This document shows positions 1 through 10,182 of a stretch of 64,000 nucleotides of DNA, in pieces; the stretch's first letter is position 1, and every line of letters begins with the position of its first letter. Position numbers and translations under genes: made by a program. The stretch comes from Bradyrhizobium diazoefficiens USDA 110 (GTDB taxonomy: Bacteria > Pseudomonadota > Alphaproteobacteria > Rhizobiales > Xanthobacteraceae), in the NCBI RefSeq assembly GCF_000011365.1, contig NC_004463.1:1722001-1786000 (forward strand). Reading direction: 5' to 3'. Below the pieces are notes generated by a model. The model was not told the DNA's origin and searched no databases. It was given only the letters and a program-made list of their open reading frames with translations.

Positions 1-3000
1 TGCCAGTCGGTGCTACCAAGCACGATGTCCGGCGCGCCGGTCGCGCCGGGTTTGAGGGCCCGGACGGTGATGCGCGCGTTGCGGAACGGTGCGGGGTTCG
101 CTTCAAATGCCGCGCGAATATCCGGAGCGTTCGCATTCCAGACCAGGTTTTGAAAGAGTTCGCGCAAGACCGCGGCGGTCCATTGTGCCTTCAGTCCTTC
201 CGGATGCAGGATTTCTTCGGCTCCGTCGGCCAGAAGCCGCCGCACCTCGCCGCTGAGTTGATCGCTAATCTTGAGTGCAACGGCAATGCGTTCAGGCCGA
301 CCGTTGGAGAGCAGTTCGGTCAACAGCGGCTCGTCAACATTGATCGCCAGCGAGCGGCGCAAGATCCGCTCCGGCCAGACAAGGAAGGATTCCGCAGGTG
401 AATACCACGCGCCCTGCCTTATGGAGCTCGACGCCAACAGCCGGCTGGTTTCACTTGGATAGTGCGCCTCGAGCTTGGCGAAATCAATGATTTCGGCTGG
501 ATCGAGCCGCGCCAGCGACGGCGGTAAGGCTTGAACGCGCGCCAGGTGGCCTGCGGGAGGATCACGTGTGAAAATCAGTGCCAGAATTTTGCCATTGGCG
601 AAGGGAGGCTTGCCGCGTACGGGCTCGACGATGAGTTTGCGATAGCCGCGCGCGCGCACGCATAATTTGAGATCGAAGGTCAGGGCGTTCGCCAGATTGT
701 CGATCTGGACTAGGCGGATCTGGCCTTTGGCAGCGTCGCCGGAATCGTCAAGCCGGTCCAGCGCCGCCAAATCGCCGCCGACGTAGATCGCATCCATCGT
801 GCCATCTACGGTGTGGATGCGCAGTGCGGTGCCAGGATTGGCATCCACGGTGGAATTACTGAATGGGTAACGCAGGCTCAGCGCCGCCGGGGCACTGGTG
901 GCGCCTTCGGCTTCGCCGGCGACATCGAGCTCGAAAATGTCGTATCCACCGAAGTACAACGCAGACCGCTTGGCACTATGGTCCGCGGCCAGCGTGTCTG
1001 ATGCGGCGGGCCGGGCGTTCCATCGAACCTTCGTAGCGACGCGGCGCGCAGCATCGCGCATGCGCCGAACCGGCGGCGTACCTGTTGAGCCGTCGTTCCA
1101 GCCGAGCAATTGGGCAAGGGTGGCATCCTTGTCGGGGTGCAGGATGGTGACCCGGCCGGCGTCCCCATCGAGATCTTCCGACAGCAACGGCGCCGACTCG
1201 ATTTTGACCGGGTGTTCGAATACTTCGACCGGCGCGGCGACCGCCGGTAAATTGTCCTTGGTAGCGACGCCGGTCAGATCAATCAGGATCGTTGCGTCCA
1301 TCGGGCACCACGGCGGCTCAACGCCTTTAAGGCCGAGGTCAAGCTTGGGCTGGATCGCGAAGCGAACGCCGATCGGTCCGCTGTCGAGCCGATTCCGCGC
1401 TGTCCGTTTTGCTCCGATGGCCTCCCTGAAGCCATCCAGGTTATCAATCATGTACCCCGGCTTCGGCGGCAATGCCGCGGCCACGACCCCGGTCGGGTCG
1501 TCGAAGCTCGGCTCCTTTACCTTGCCTGCGTCGGGTCCGGGCAGCACTCCATCGGTCAAGGTGATGACGAAATCCCGGTCTGTCGGGCGCTTGATCGCGA
1601 AGTCGGCCGCGGACGGCCGTGCACGGGCGTCGCTCACCGCATCCGAACCATAGAGCCCGATCGGAACCGCAAGTTCATTCCGGACCCGCACGACGTAGGA
1701 GCGCGGCGACTTCAGGTCATTGCGCTTCTTCGGGTCGGCGGCCGGGTGGTCGGCAGCGTCGTCGATACCGAGCGTAAAGGTCGGTATGAAGGAGGCCGTC
1801 GAGGTAACGTCGGCGATTACCTGGTCTTTGCTGCCGCGATATTCGAAATGCAGCACCGCACGGCTGACACTTTTGCGCGCCGGCTTGACCGCTTCGGTTT
1901 GCAACACCAGCGGCGTCGGCGGTCCATCTGTGCCGGCCGTGTCGACCGGCACAACGACGTAGCGCAGCACATTGGGTGGCGGGTTCGGAATGTTCGCCGG
2001 TGGTCCGCCCGGCTTGCTCGCGGGTATGTTCGACGGCGGCAGCAGCAAGCGGCGCAGCTCATCGGGAAGGTCAGACAGATCGTCGACGAATTGCGCGTTG
2101 GGTCGCACGAAACGCCAAACGAAATTGGCGGTGACCGGGTCGCGCACCAGACGCATGGGACCGGCCGCCTTGGTCGTGATGCGCATCGGCTTGTACTGGC
2201 TGTCGACGCTATCCGGCGTCGTTACGACGCGCTCGATCCGGTAGTGCTTCAGGTTGAATTCAGGGTCGTTCCACACACCGGTCGATGCGCCGAATGCGGG
2301 CTCGAGGTCCCAGTCGAGCCGGATGCCGCTCGCGGTCGCTTCGATGACCGGATCGGCCAGCCTCGGCGCGCGCTCCCTGAACATCCGTTCCGGCGGATTG
2401 AAGAGATGGACGTTGCCATCGAGCGGAACGATCGAGCTGACTGCGGAATCCACGTTGAAATTTGCGACACGCGGAAGATCGTCGGCTGAAGCCCGTTCGA
2501 ACAGCTTGTCGATGTCGCCTCGTTTCACGACAAAGGCAATTCCCATGGTCCGGATGTCCAGCCCGACCTCAGCCGCGCCCGCCTGCCAGGAAGCATCGGC
2601 GCCGGCCGCAAGCCTGGCTGCGGAATCGCACAACGAGGCGATCGCGGCCGAGCGTCGTTCCTCGATATCGTTGGCTGCGCGATATTCGATTCCGAGATTG
2701 ATCTGATCTCGGCCCGCTTCGGTGAGCACTTGAGCGGCGGACTCGCGGTTATCCGGCAGTCTCTCGCGGTCAGCCTTGATATGCGTATTCAACGGCTCGT
2801 TCAGATCCGCCGCGCCGGCCGCGTTTGGCTGCCGAATGAAACATTGCGACAGGAACCGGCCCATCGGGAGCGCTTCGCCGCCGGACACGGCGATCTTCCA
2901 GTCCAGATTGTAAGTCAGCGGCACGGGAGTTGCCGGAGGGGTTCCGAATTGGATAGGCTGCTTGCCTGACTCGGCATCAAGTCGGAACAGATCGACGGGC

Positions 3001-6000
3001 GTCATCAAAGGAGTGCCGTCTGCTTTCGTTCGCGTCGATATGCGCAGCGCCGTCGGGTAAACACCGCCGCCCGACTCGAAAATCGTCGGCGGTGGGTAGA
3101 AGCTGCTGAAGGACTGGCCATCTCTGCTGGTCGGGAGTTTGTTGGTATCCAATCCGGTTTCGGTGTGATCCCGGGGCACGAAGACCATCACAAATCGCTC
3201 GTCGTCGCCGGTGCCTTGGTCGCCGGCGACCGGAAACAGCATCGCCCAATACGCGGTCGGCTGCAGCGGCCGCCCCTGCGCGGTCGGGGCCGCGCCGGGT
3301 GCGGGGGCGGTCACCGCGTCGTGCTTGTCCAGCGCGTCGTTGGCAGCCTGGTCGGCATCGGCTGCACTAGGTCCGCGCGGCAGCTCCGGTGCCGGCGGCG
3401 CGATGCCCTTTTCAGCGTCCGGCATCGCAACCGTAAGGCCAAGCTGCATGAAGCGTTCGACGCGCGCCCGTGCCTCGTCGAGGCGTCCGGGATTGATCGC
3501 AAACCCGATACCCAGCCGGATGTGACGACCAAACGCCCCGACGGCAACCGATGCCGCACCACGCGCTGCGATGCTGTTCGGCGTGGCGGCGGCCTCAAGT
3601 GCGATCGAGATCGTCAGCGAAATCGAAAAACCGACTTCCAGATGGATGTCGGTGAAACCGACACTGAACTCGAGCCATACGCGAACCTGCAGCGAAAGCG
3701 AGATGTCGAAAGCGATCGAGCCGTAGAACAGTGTTTCGCTGAAGCGCTTGACCGAGATGTACGCAATGAATTTTGCATCGATGGCGAAGTCCGCGCGCGC
3801 CGCCACAGAAGCGCCGAACGAGCGGCCGCCGACCTGGCCGCCAAATTGGGCGTAACCTCGGGCGCGGAAGGCGATGCCATACAGCATCGAGCCGTCCTCG
3901 ATGCGGTTGATCAGCCCGCCCTCGCAGACGATCTGGAAGCTGCCGCCGCTCTGCCTCTCCTCGAACGTGAAACCGAGTTCGTAAGGCCAGCCGAATTCCT
4001 GGTGGAACAGCCCGGGACGGATGTATGTCGTCGCCGACCACCGAATGTTCTTCATGGCCTTGACGAGCGGCGCCGGCAGTTTTGGATGAGTACCCTCGAC
4101 GTCGCCGGTGCCATCGGCGATTAGGCGCCCGAGAAACTCCTTGCGCGGGACTGAAAGGTAGACATAACCGCGCAGGGTCGGGTTGTTGCGCCATCCATCA
4201 TTGACACTGGAATCATGCCAGTCAGCGTAGTTGCGTGCGATCCAGACCCGCGCGTTCAAGAAGAAGGTGAAGTCGCTGCGCAGGGCTGCGACGATGTCGA
4301 ATAGGATCGGGTTAGGAAGCTCCTTTTCGCCGTCGGCGTTATATTCGGTTTCCTCGGAGGCGCTCTCGATCGTGATCAAGCCCCGTAGCGCCAGCGTGAC
4401 GCGATTGCCCTCCGCCTCCGGCTCCCACGATTTTACCGAGGCAAGGTTGCCCTGGTATTTGGATATGTCGTCCAGGACTTTGATGAGGTCCTTGACGTTG
4501 GTCACCTGATCGGCGCGGTTGAAGGCGGCGAGCGTAAAGCGGTAGCCGAAGCCAAAGCCGACCTCCCGAAGATAGATCGGACCGACCGGGGTCGGTATTT
4601 CGATCGAAAGGTCGTCGGCCTCGCCATAAAGGAAAAACGCCTGGCGCAAATCGCCGCCCGGTTTGCGAAGCTCGAGGAAGCCCATCGCGGCGGACATAGC
4701 GCCCCAGCCCTTGATGGTCAGCTTGCCGGAAGCAAGGAAGCCGTGGACGGTGACGTCCTTTGGAAGTGCGCCCGGCGAGTAAAGACTCGGCAAGGTATCG
4801 TCCACGGTCATCGCCGTGCCTTCGATCGATGCCGCACCGCCGAAGCGTATGCCGAGCGTCAATCCGTCGAACCGGATCTGCGGGAGTGACTGGCCAGCCT
4901 TCGGCGGCGCGATCCATAGCTCGTGAAAATCAATTCTCGGGCTGACGATATCGCCGGCTTCGACGAAATTGACCTGTCCGGAAATCGACAATGCCGGCTT
5001 GCCGCCGAACGCCGGCGAAGCCGGATGGAATCCGATGCCGCGCAGCTCGAAGTTGAATAGATTGAAGAAGTTGAATCGCTTGGCCGGAACCACGGCGACC
5101 TGGAACTTAATCGCGCGCAGCAGCATCGACGAATCCCGAGCGAGCGGCGCCTTGTCCAGGGTGATGGTAATGCTACCGAGGTATTTCAGCAGCCCGTCGG
5201 TGAATTCGCCCTCCCGTGGCTGGAATACCGCGGTCCCAGTCAGGGTGAAGTAGAAATGATAGCCGGCGCCATTGCCGGTAAAGTTCTGAAATTCGAGGCC
5301 AAGCGCGGTGATAGTCAGCACGAACCGTGTGGCGTGGCAAACGATCGGATCGTTGGCCTTGTCGAGTTTGGCTTCGGCGCTCTGCACAATCAGCGAGCCG
5401 TCGCTTCCCCTTCCCATCGAGATGGAAATCGTGGCGTTGGCTTCGCCGACCAGTTCAGGAGGCAGTTGCCCGGAGCCTTTGATCGAAAATGCCTGGATTT
5501 CGCTGTTCTTGATCGAGAGCCCGCCGCCATCGAAGCGGAACGGCATGTCGACGCCGGCGAGTTGCACCGGAGTGTCACGGTCGACCTTGGCCGCCAGGTC
5601 GAGCCCGCTGCGCGACATTCCGAGCTCATCGACATGAAACACGATGCCGCGGCCGCCGCTGGCCACCTGGCCGTAGGCAAGGTCGAGCCGCGCCTCAGGA
5701 GCCAGTGAGAGGCGCACGTCACCGCTCGAGAAATCCAGCCCGAAGAACGGAAATTTGCCGGCAGGCCAATCGGCGCTTCTGGGCGCATTCAGGACGATGT
5801 TGCCGTTCAGGCCAAGCAAACTGAAATCCGATTTGCTGGCTTCGCCGAAGATGCGGACCTTATCGCCGCCGGACAATCGTACGCTGAAATTCGTGAGGTC
5901 GATGTGGACGTTGAGATCGAAATCGACATTTGCGTCCTTGATTTTCAGCGTCACGCTGATCGGCAGATCAAAGGCACCGTTTCCGACCGGAACAGCAGAT

Positions 6001-8216
6001 TTCTTCGCGGTGACCTGGATGTACTGGCCGAGCGCGTCAACAAACTTCGGCGTACTCTGTTTGGATGATTGAAGGAACGGCAGCAGCCTGTCGGTCTGAG
6101 CCTCGATGTTGACATCGACACTCGCCCAATCGAGCGGCGAATAGGTGATCGCGCCCGTCATGCGCGCGACCATCAAGCCCGCGGGCAGGCTGGTCCCGGC
6201 CGGCGGCATGATCGGCGTCGCCTGGACTGTCGCCTTGCAGGCCTGCATGAATTGGGCCTTGCCGCCACTCAGGCGGATGACCGCAATCGCCGTCGTAGTA
6301 TTGAATTTCGCGGTGGCTTGGATCAGACGCTTATCAGCCCGTTTGCCGTCCGGGTCGGTATCCCTCACGGCTTCCACGCCGGCGTCGCGCGACAGCCAGA
6401 GATCGGTTCCCAAGGTTGCGAGTGAACCTACCGGCGGTACGGCCATCAGCGCGACGCTCGGCGAGCCATCCAGCTCGACGAGGAGCATCGGTTGCCAGTC
6501 CAGCGGTATGTCGATGCTGAGGCCGAGCTCCTGACCTGAAAAATTCCCGCCCGGCGCATTGACCCATGCCGGCGTGATGACGATTTGGCGCAGCGCATAG
6601 CTGCGCGCGTCGAGCCGCACCTCCACGACGATTGCGATGCCGGGGCCGCTCGTCCCGAGGGCCTTGATTGCATCCCACAGCATGCGCATCAGCTTCGCCA
6701 GGACCTCGGCGACCGCTTCGGCGACGCCGAGCAGCGAACTGGCGGCGGAGCCGGCCTGCTGCGCCAGCCAGCGCACTGCCGCCGCCATCATGTCCGCGAA
6801 ACGTTCGAGCACCTTGAGAACATTTGACAGATCGGGGACGTTCGGACCCTGAACGTGGAGCGCCGACACGAACCGGACCAGCGCCTGGGCAAGATCGGCC
6901 GCTTCCTGCGCTGCCAGCGCGACAAGTTTGACCGGATAGGGTTCGACAATTTCCAGCGCGGTCAGTTGGCCCGACGAATTGCCGGTAAGGGTGTCGAACG
7001 TCTGTGAATAGGCGGCATGAACGGCGATCAGCAGTGCCGGATCGTTCTTGGCGCGGACCAGGATGCGCGGCATGTTGAGCGTGGCGGTGACGCCCACCGC
7101 CGTCGGATTTGAGAGGTCGACCGGGGGCATAGCGAGGCTCAGCTCCGAGGCCGCCAGTTCGATCTTGAACGGCAGCGCGTCGGGCTTTTCGATGGTGGTC
7201 GCTGGCAGATCGATGGGGGGCACGCCGGTCGGGATGACTTTCCCCGCAAGCGACAATGTGCCGGCGGCATCGAGCGTGATGCCGAAGCCGTTGATCGCAG
7301 CGATATCGGTAGTGTGGCCTGCGCTCTCGTAGATCAGCGTACCATCGCCGCGCTGCGCCGGACTGGTGGTGATCTCCAGCTGCTTCTGCGCGTTGATCGC
7401 CAGTGTGGGCTTGGGCGCGGTAGCCCATCGGATCGATATCGGCCACTTGCCGAGATCGAGTTTCGGAATCGGTAGATCGAACTTGAACAGATTGATCAGA
7501 CCGCTCAAATCGAGCGCGGGCCAGCTTAGTTGGGGCCACGGGATCTTCGGCCAGCGCAGATGCAGCGCGGGAAACTGGGGCAGCGGGTGCAGCGATATCG
7601 AGGGCAGCAGATCGACCACTTCGTTGCGGGTCAGCGAGACCTCAAAGCGGACGTCAGCGCGGGTGATTTGGTTCGGCACCGATATCTGGCCAGTTCCGGT
7701 CAGCGTCGCGGTCAGCAGTGGAGTATCGTCCTGGCCAGGATCAAAAGCCGCAATGTCGATACCGAGATGGGCCTCGAAAGCTCCGGCCGCTGCGAACGGT
7801 ATCCCGCTGATGCCGAAAAAGCCTGCAGCCGCAAGGTCTATCGATACGCCTTGAAGCGCTTGCCGCAGCGTGTCCCGTTCAGCTTCGGCGGCTGCGGCCA
7901 GCGCGAATGCCGCACTGTCTCTGAGGGACTTGATGTCCTTTTGGATCTGACTCCAGGACTTTAGCTTCCACGGATCGAGCGCGACATCCGCGTCTTCGAT
8001 CAGGATAGATTCTAGTGGATGGCCGGGCGTCTGGGATGCATGGGACGGAATTACAAACGGATTGATTTTGATTCTTCCGCTGCCTTGCGGCGTCGTGACG
8101 AGAATCTCCTCGACCTTGAATGGATCGTTCGGGGTTAGGCCCGCGATGGTCAGCGCATTCGTTGCGCCGGAGAAAAAAATTATGCTCGCCGCCATCCACG
8201 CCCCCGGTGTCGGCAT
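1..8216 (-). CDS. Giant beta-rich hypothetical protein, C-terminus beyond the window edge
   Basis: One frame on the minus strand stays open from an ATG at 8216 to base 1, giving at least 2,738 codons; the stop lies outside the window. An in-frame ATG at 8195 is an alternative start, and neither has a clear Shine-Dalgarno. I see no signal peptide. Residues about 1-1600 alternate short hydrophobic and polar strands, as expected for a long beta-rich rod or groove, interrupted near residues 435-530 by an alanine-rich helical segment. Around residues 1950-2100 there are fibronectin-III-like strands (GIRLDWD, LKHYRIERV, RYVVVPVDTAGTDGPP). The remote resemblance is to very large DUF6603-type proteins; I cannot confirm this by eye. 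No catalytic motif is recognised. It is transcribed divergently from the membrane protein at 8344. Confidence 0.8.
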   Translation of the reverse strand, partial: MPTPGAWMAASIIFFSGATNALTIAGLTPNDPFKVEEILVTTPQGSGRIKINPFVIPSHASQTPGHPLESILIEDADVALDPWKLKSWSQIQKDIKSLRDSAAFALAAAAEAERDTLRQALQGVSIDLAAAGFFGISGIPFAAAGAFEAHLGIDIAAFDPGQDDTPLLTATLTGTGQISVPNQITRADVRFEVSLTRNEVVDLLPSISLHPLPQFPALHLRWPKIPWPQLSWPALDLSGLINLFKFDLPIPKLDLGKWPISIRWATAPKPTLAINAQKQLEITTSPAQRGDGTLIYESAGHTTDIAAINGFGITLDAAGTLSLAGKVIPTGVPPIDLPATTIEKPDALPFKIELAASELSLAMPPVDLSNPTAVGVTATLNMPRILVRAKNDPALLIAVHAAYSQTFDTLTGNSSGQLTALEIVEPYPVKLVALAAQEAADLAQALVRFVSALHVQGPNVPDLSNVLKVLERFADMMAAAVRWLAQQAGSAASSLLGVAEAVAEVLAKLMRMLWDAIKALGTSGPGIAIVVEVRLDARSYALRQIVITPAWVNAPGGNFSGQELGLSIDIPLDWQPMLLVELDGSPSVALMAVPPVGSLATLGTDLWLSRDAGVEAVRDTDPDGKRADKRLIQATAKFNTTTAIAVIRLSGGKAQFMQACKATVQATPIMPPAGTSLPAGLMVARMTGAITYSPLDWASVDVNIEAQTDRLLPFLQSSKQSTPKFVDALGQYIQVTAKKSAVPVGNGAFDLPISVTLKIKDANVDFDLNVHIDLTNFSVRLSGGDKVRIFGEASKSDFSLLGLNGNIVLNAPRSADWPAGKFPFFGLDFSSGDVRLSLAPEARLDLAYGQVASGGRGIVFHVDELGMSRSGLDLAAKVDRDTPVQLAGVDMPFRFDGGGLSIKNSEIQAFSIKGSGQLPPELVGEANATISISMGRGSDGSLIVQSAEAKLDKANDPIVCHATRFVLTITALGLEFQNFTGNGAGYHFYFTLTGTAVFQPREGEFTDGLLKYLGSITITLDKAPLARDSSMLLRAIKFQVAVVPAKRFNFFNLFNFELRGIGFHPASPAFGGKPALSISGQVNFVEAGDIVSPRIDFHELWIAPPKAGQSLPQIRFDGLTLGIRFGGAASIEGTAMTVDDTLPSLYSPGALPKDVTVHGFLASGKLTIKGWGAMSAAMGFLELRKPGGDLRQAFFLYGEADDLSIEIPTPVGPIYLREVGFGFGYRFTLAAFNRADQVTNVKDLIKVLDDISKYQGNLASVKSWEPEAEGNRVTLALRGLITIESASEETEYNADGEKELPNPILFDIVAALRSDFTFFLNARVWIARNYADWHDSSVNDGWRNNPTLRGYVYLSVPRKEFLGRLIADGTGDVEGTHPKLPAPLVKAMKNIRWSATTYIRPGLFHQEFGWPYELGFTFEERQSGGSFQIVCEGGLINRIEDGSMLYGIAFRARGYAQFGGQVGGRSFGASVAARADFAIDAKFIAYISVKRFSETLFYGSIAFDISLSLQVRVWLEFSVGFTDIHLEVGFSISLTISIALEAAATPNSIAARGAASVAVGAFGRHIRLGIGFAINPGRLDEARARVERFMQLGLTVAMPDAEKGIAPPAPELPRGPSAADADQAANDALDKHDAVTAPAPGAAPTAQGRPLQPTAYWAMLFPVAGDQGTGDDERFVMVFVPRDHTETGLDTNKLPTSRDGQSFSSFYPPPTIFESGGGVYPTALRISTRTKADGTPLMTPVDLFRLDAESGKQPIQFGTPPATPVPLTYNLDWKIAVSGGEALPMGRFLSQCFIRQPNAAGAADLNEPLNTHIKADRERLPDNRESAAQVLTEAGRDQINLGIEYRAANDIEERRSAAIASLCDSAARLAAGADASWQAGAAEVGLDIRTMGIAFVVKRGDIDKLFERASADDLPRVANFNVDSAVSSIVPLDGNVHLFNPPERMFRERAPRLADPVIEATASGIRLDWDLEPAFGASTGVWNDPEFNLKHYRIERVVTTPDSVDSQYKPMRITTKAAGPMRLVRDPVTANFVWRFVRPNAQFVDDLSDLPDELRRLLLPPSNIPASKPGGPPANIPNPPPNVLRYVVVPVDTAGTDGPPTPLVLQTEAVKPARKSVSRAVLHFEYRGSKDQVIADVTSTASFIPTFTLGIDDAADHPAADPKKRNDLKSPRSYVVRVRNELAVPIGLYGSDAVSDARARPSAADFAIKRPTDRDFVITLTDGVLPGPDAGKVKEPSFDDPTGVVAAALPPKPGYMIDNLDGFREAIGAKRTARNRLDSGPIGVRFAIQPKLDLGLKGVEPPWCPMDATILIDLTGVATKDNLPAVAAPVEVFEHPVKIESAPLLSEDLDGDAGRVTILHPDKDATLAQLLGWNDGSTGTPPVRRMRDAARRVATKVRWNARPAASDTLAADHSAKRSALYFGGYDIFELDVAGEAEGATSAPAALSLRYPFSNSTVDANPGTALRIHTVDGTMDAIYVGGDLAALDRLDDSGDAAKGQIRLVQIDNLANALTFDLKLCVRARGYRKLIVEPVRGKPPFANGKILALIFTRDPPAGHLARVQALPPSLARLDPAEIIDFAKLEAHYPSETSRLLASSSIRQGAWYSPAESFLVWPERILRRSLAINVDEPLLTELLSNGRPERIAVALKISDQLSGEVRRLLADGAEEILHPEGLKAQWTAAVLRELFQNLVWNANAPDIRAAFEANPAPFRNARITVRALKPGATGAPDIVLGSTDW

Positions 8217-8343
8217 TGAGTTGGCGAAATATGCCAACAATTTTCAGTTGTATCTTGCCATTCAATCATAAATGATAGGCCATTGCCAAGCGACATCGTC
8301 AGATTTTTAGAAATGGTTTTTCAACCGCGCCGGGGGACGCAAG
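8217..8343. promoter_or_regulatory. Shared divergent promoter region
   Basis: A 127-bp AT-richer gap separates the starts of the giant gene and the membrane protein gene, so both promoters must lie here or inside the genes. A purine-rich GGGGGACGCAAG precedes the ATG at 8344 and serves as its ribosome binding site. I could not pick a convincing -35/-10 pair. Confidence 0.4.
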
Positions 8344-10182
8344 ATGGCCGATCAGCAATTACTCGCGATCGTGTGGGGAGAGACCTCGGGGCTCGCGGCT
8401 AAGGATGGTAGCAATCAGACGCTCGCACGATTACACGCGGTGGTCGCTAAGCTGGCCGCCGCCGCTCAGCGCCGCGGTCTCGGTGGAAATCTGAAACAGC
8501 AACTGGCGCCGCGCGCCAACGACGCAGTGGCAATGGTCACCTACAACGCGATGTCGTCGACGGTGAGCGCAGTCGAGACGAACACGTATCGCGCCGAGAT
8601 GGAGTTGCCAGCGCGCGCAGTGCTCTGGGAGGTCAACGAAAACGGCGCGCCGCCGCGCGACAATTTGCCGCCAACATCCGTCGCCTGGATGTTCGACGCG
8701 GATGTCACGTCCGGCGGCGATTTTGTTGCCGGTACCGGCGCCGATACGCGAACCTACCGGCTCTTTGAATCGCCCAAACTTCCTGCCGAGGACGAGTTGC
8801 CCTACGTCTCCGGTTATACCGATTCCGGTGTCGTTCGGCCTTCGGACCGGCGACGCTGGTATCGAAGCCCAGCTTGGGGGATAGGACTTTCCGGCGGCGC
8901 GCTTTTTTTTCTAGCGGCTTTCAGCTTGCTGTGGACCGCGAGCAGCTTCAGCCTAGCGTATGATCTGCTCGCGAATCGGCAGATCGAAGACGGTCAGAAG
9001 TTCAGCAGTTCCCTGCCGTTGCCGGCGTGTCCAGCTGGAGGGGGGCCGGATCAGAAGGCTTGCGAAACCGCAGCCGACACTCTAAAAGGCAAGAGCGGCA
9101 CAGCGCTGGATGACGCGAGAAAGAGTCGTGACAAAAAACTGTATGACCTCTTTTCCGATCAAGGACCTACGTGCGTTGAACGGTTGACGAAATGGGCTGA
9201 CGAAACGAAACCGCCAGTTGATCCGAAAACGAAGAAGCCGATTTCGGCCGACGATCAAGCCAAAAATCTGTTCTGCCTTGCCCTGCTCGGAGACGCGGTC
9301 AAGTTTGCTGCGCAAAATCTCGTCATCAAGGCCGACACGTGGGTCGGACACGCCGCACAATTCGTGGGTTGGTGGCTGTTTGGCTGGCATGTGCCGACGA
9401 GCGGAGCGCAGGCCGTGTCGCTTGGTATGCCAACGGCTCTGATGATGCTCGGCGTGATCCTTGTGCTTGTTGGGTTGGGCAAGGGCGTCAACGGTACTCC
9501 ACTTGGTGCGCTGATCAGTCCAAATGGCCGATACTCGCTCGCGCTCGCCCAAGTGACCTCCTGGACTGTTCTCGTACTGACGAGCGTGATGGCGATCGCT
9601 ATCTTCAACGGAGGTCTTGTCTCCGAGATGGTCCGTAATTTCCCAAGAGCGGTGAGCGACCTGCCCAATGCTGTCAAGAATGGATTCTTTCCGGATATCC
9701 CTACCGGGATCTGGGGTGTGCTGGGGATTTCGTTCGGGTCAACCGTCTTGTCCACGCTGATCAAGTCAATCAAGGGCACCGACGATTCGCCAACGGTTGT
9801 TTCGTCCGAGAGGTCGCAGCCAGTCGGCAGCGTGACCATGTTCAAGGACAAGGTCGCGGGATACGACCCGCGGCACCGCGCCTCCATTGCAGACTGGTTC
9901 CTGGGTGAAGACACCGACAACAAGGACAAGATAGACATCACGCGCGTGCAGATGGTGCTGATAACGTCCGGGCTGCTTGTCACCTACGGAAACGCGATCT
10001 TCGCGGCGGTCCGCGATCTCACTGCGCAGGAAATCTTGCTCGTGATCCAGAAGGTTGATGTCCTCATTGGCGCTTTGCCGCCGGTAGGAACGTCAATGGC
10101 CGCCATGCTGGCTGTCAGTCACGCCACCTATCTTGTGGCAAAGGCTGCTGACACGCCGTCGCCAAAACCAGTGCAGCACTAA
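8344..10182 (+). CDS. Multi-pass membrane protein with duplicated two-TM module
   Basis: 612 aa. A soluble N-terminal region (1-170) is followed by a TM segment at about 177-200, a polar loop with four cysteines (about 215-315), and TM segments at about 357-382, 396-425, 455-476, 531-556 and 573-600. The last four form two similar modules: a short polar lead-in with a Q near the membrane (SLALAQVTSWT; ITRVQMVLIT), one TM helix, a linker, then a small-residue-rich helix (GVLGISFGSTVLST; PPVGTSMAAML). No enzyme motif is visible. It has a good RBS and is divergent from the giant gene, which suggests a functional pair. Its last 90 bp overlap the convergent gene at 10093-11550. Function unknown. 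Confidence 0.85.
   Translation: MADQQLLAIVWGETSGLAAKDGSNQTLARLHAVVAKLAAAAQRRGLGGNLKQQLAPRANDAVAMVTYNAMSSTVSAVETNTYRAEMELPARAVLWEVNENGAPPRDNLPPTSVAWMFDADVTSGGDFVAGTGADTRTYRLFESPKLPAEDELPYVSGYTDSGVVRPSDRRRWYRSPAWGIGLSGGALFFLAAFSLLWTASSFSLAYDLLANRQIEDGQKFSSSLPLPACPAGGGPDQKACETAADTLKGKSGTALDDARKSRDKKLYDLFSDQGPTCVERLTKWADETKPPVDPKTKKPISADDQAKNLFCLALLGDAVKFAAQNLVIKADTWVGHAAQFVGWWLFGWHVPTSGAQAVSLGMPTALMMLGVILVLVGLGKGVNGTPLGALISPNGRYSLALAQVTSWTVLVLTSVMAIAIFNGGLVSEMVRNFPRAVSDLPNAVKNGFFPDIPTGIWGVLGISFGSTVLSTLIKSIKGTDDSPTVVSSERSQPVGSVTMFKDKVAGYDPRHRASIADWFLGEDTDNKDKIDITRVQMVLITSGLLVTYGNAIFAAVRDLTAQEILLVIQKVDVLIGALPPVGTSMAAMLAVSHATYLVAKAADTPSPKPVQH

Noticed and set aside
6334..7539. A 401-codon minus-strand frame and several plus-strand frames of 150-320 codons between 1 and 8200
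   Set aside because: They are shadows of the giant minus-strand gene, with Arg/Ala/Pro-rich composition typical of out-of-phase reading in GC-rich DNA.
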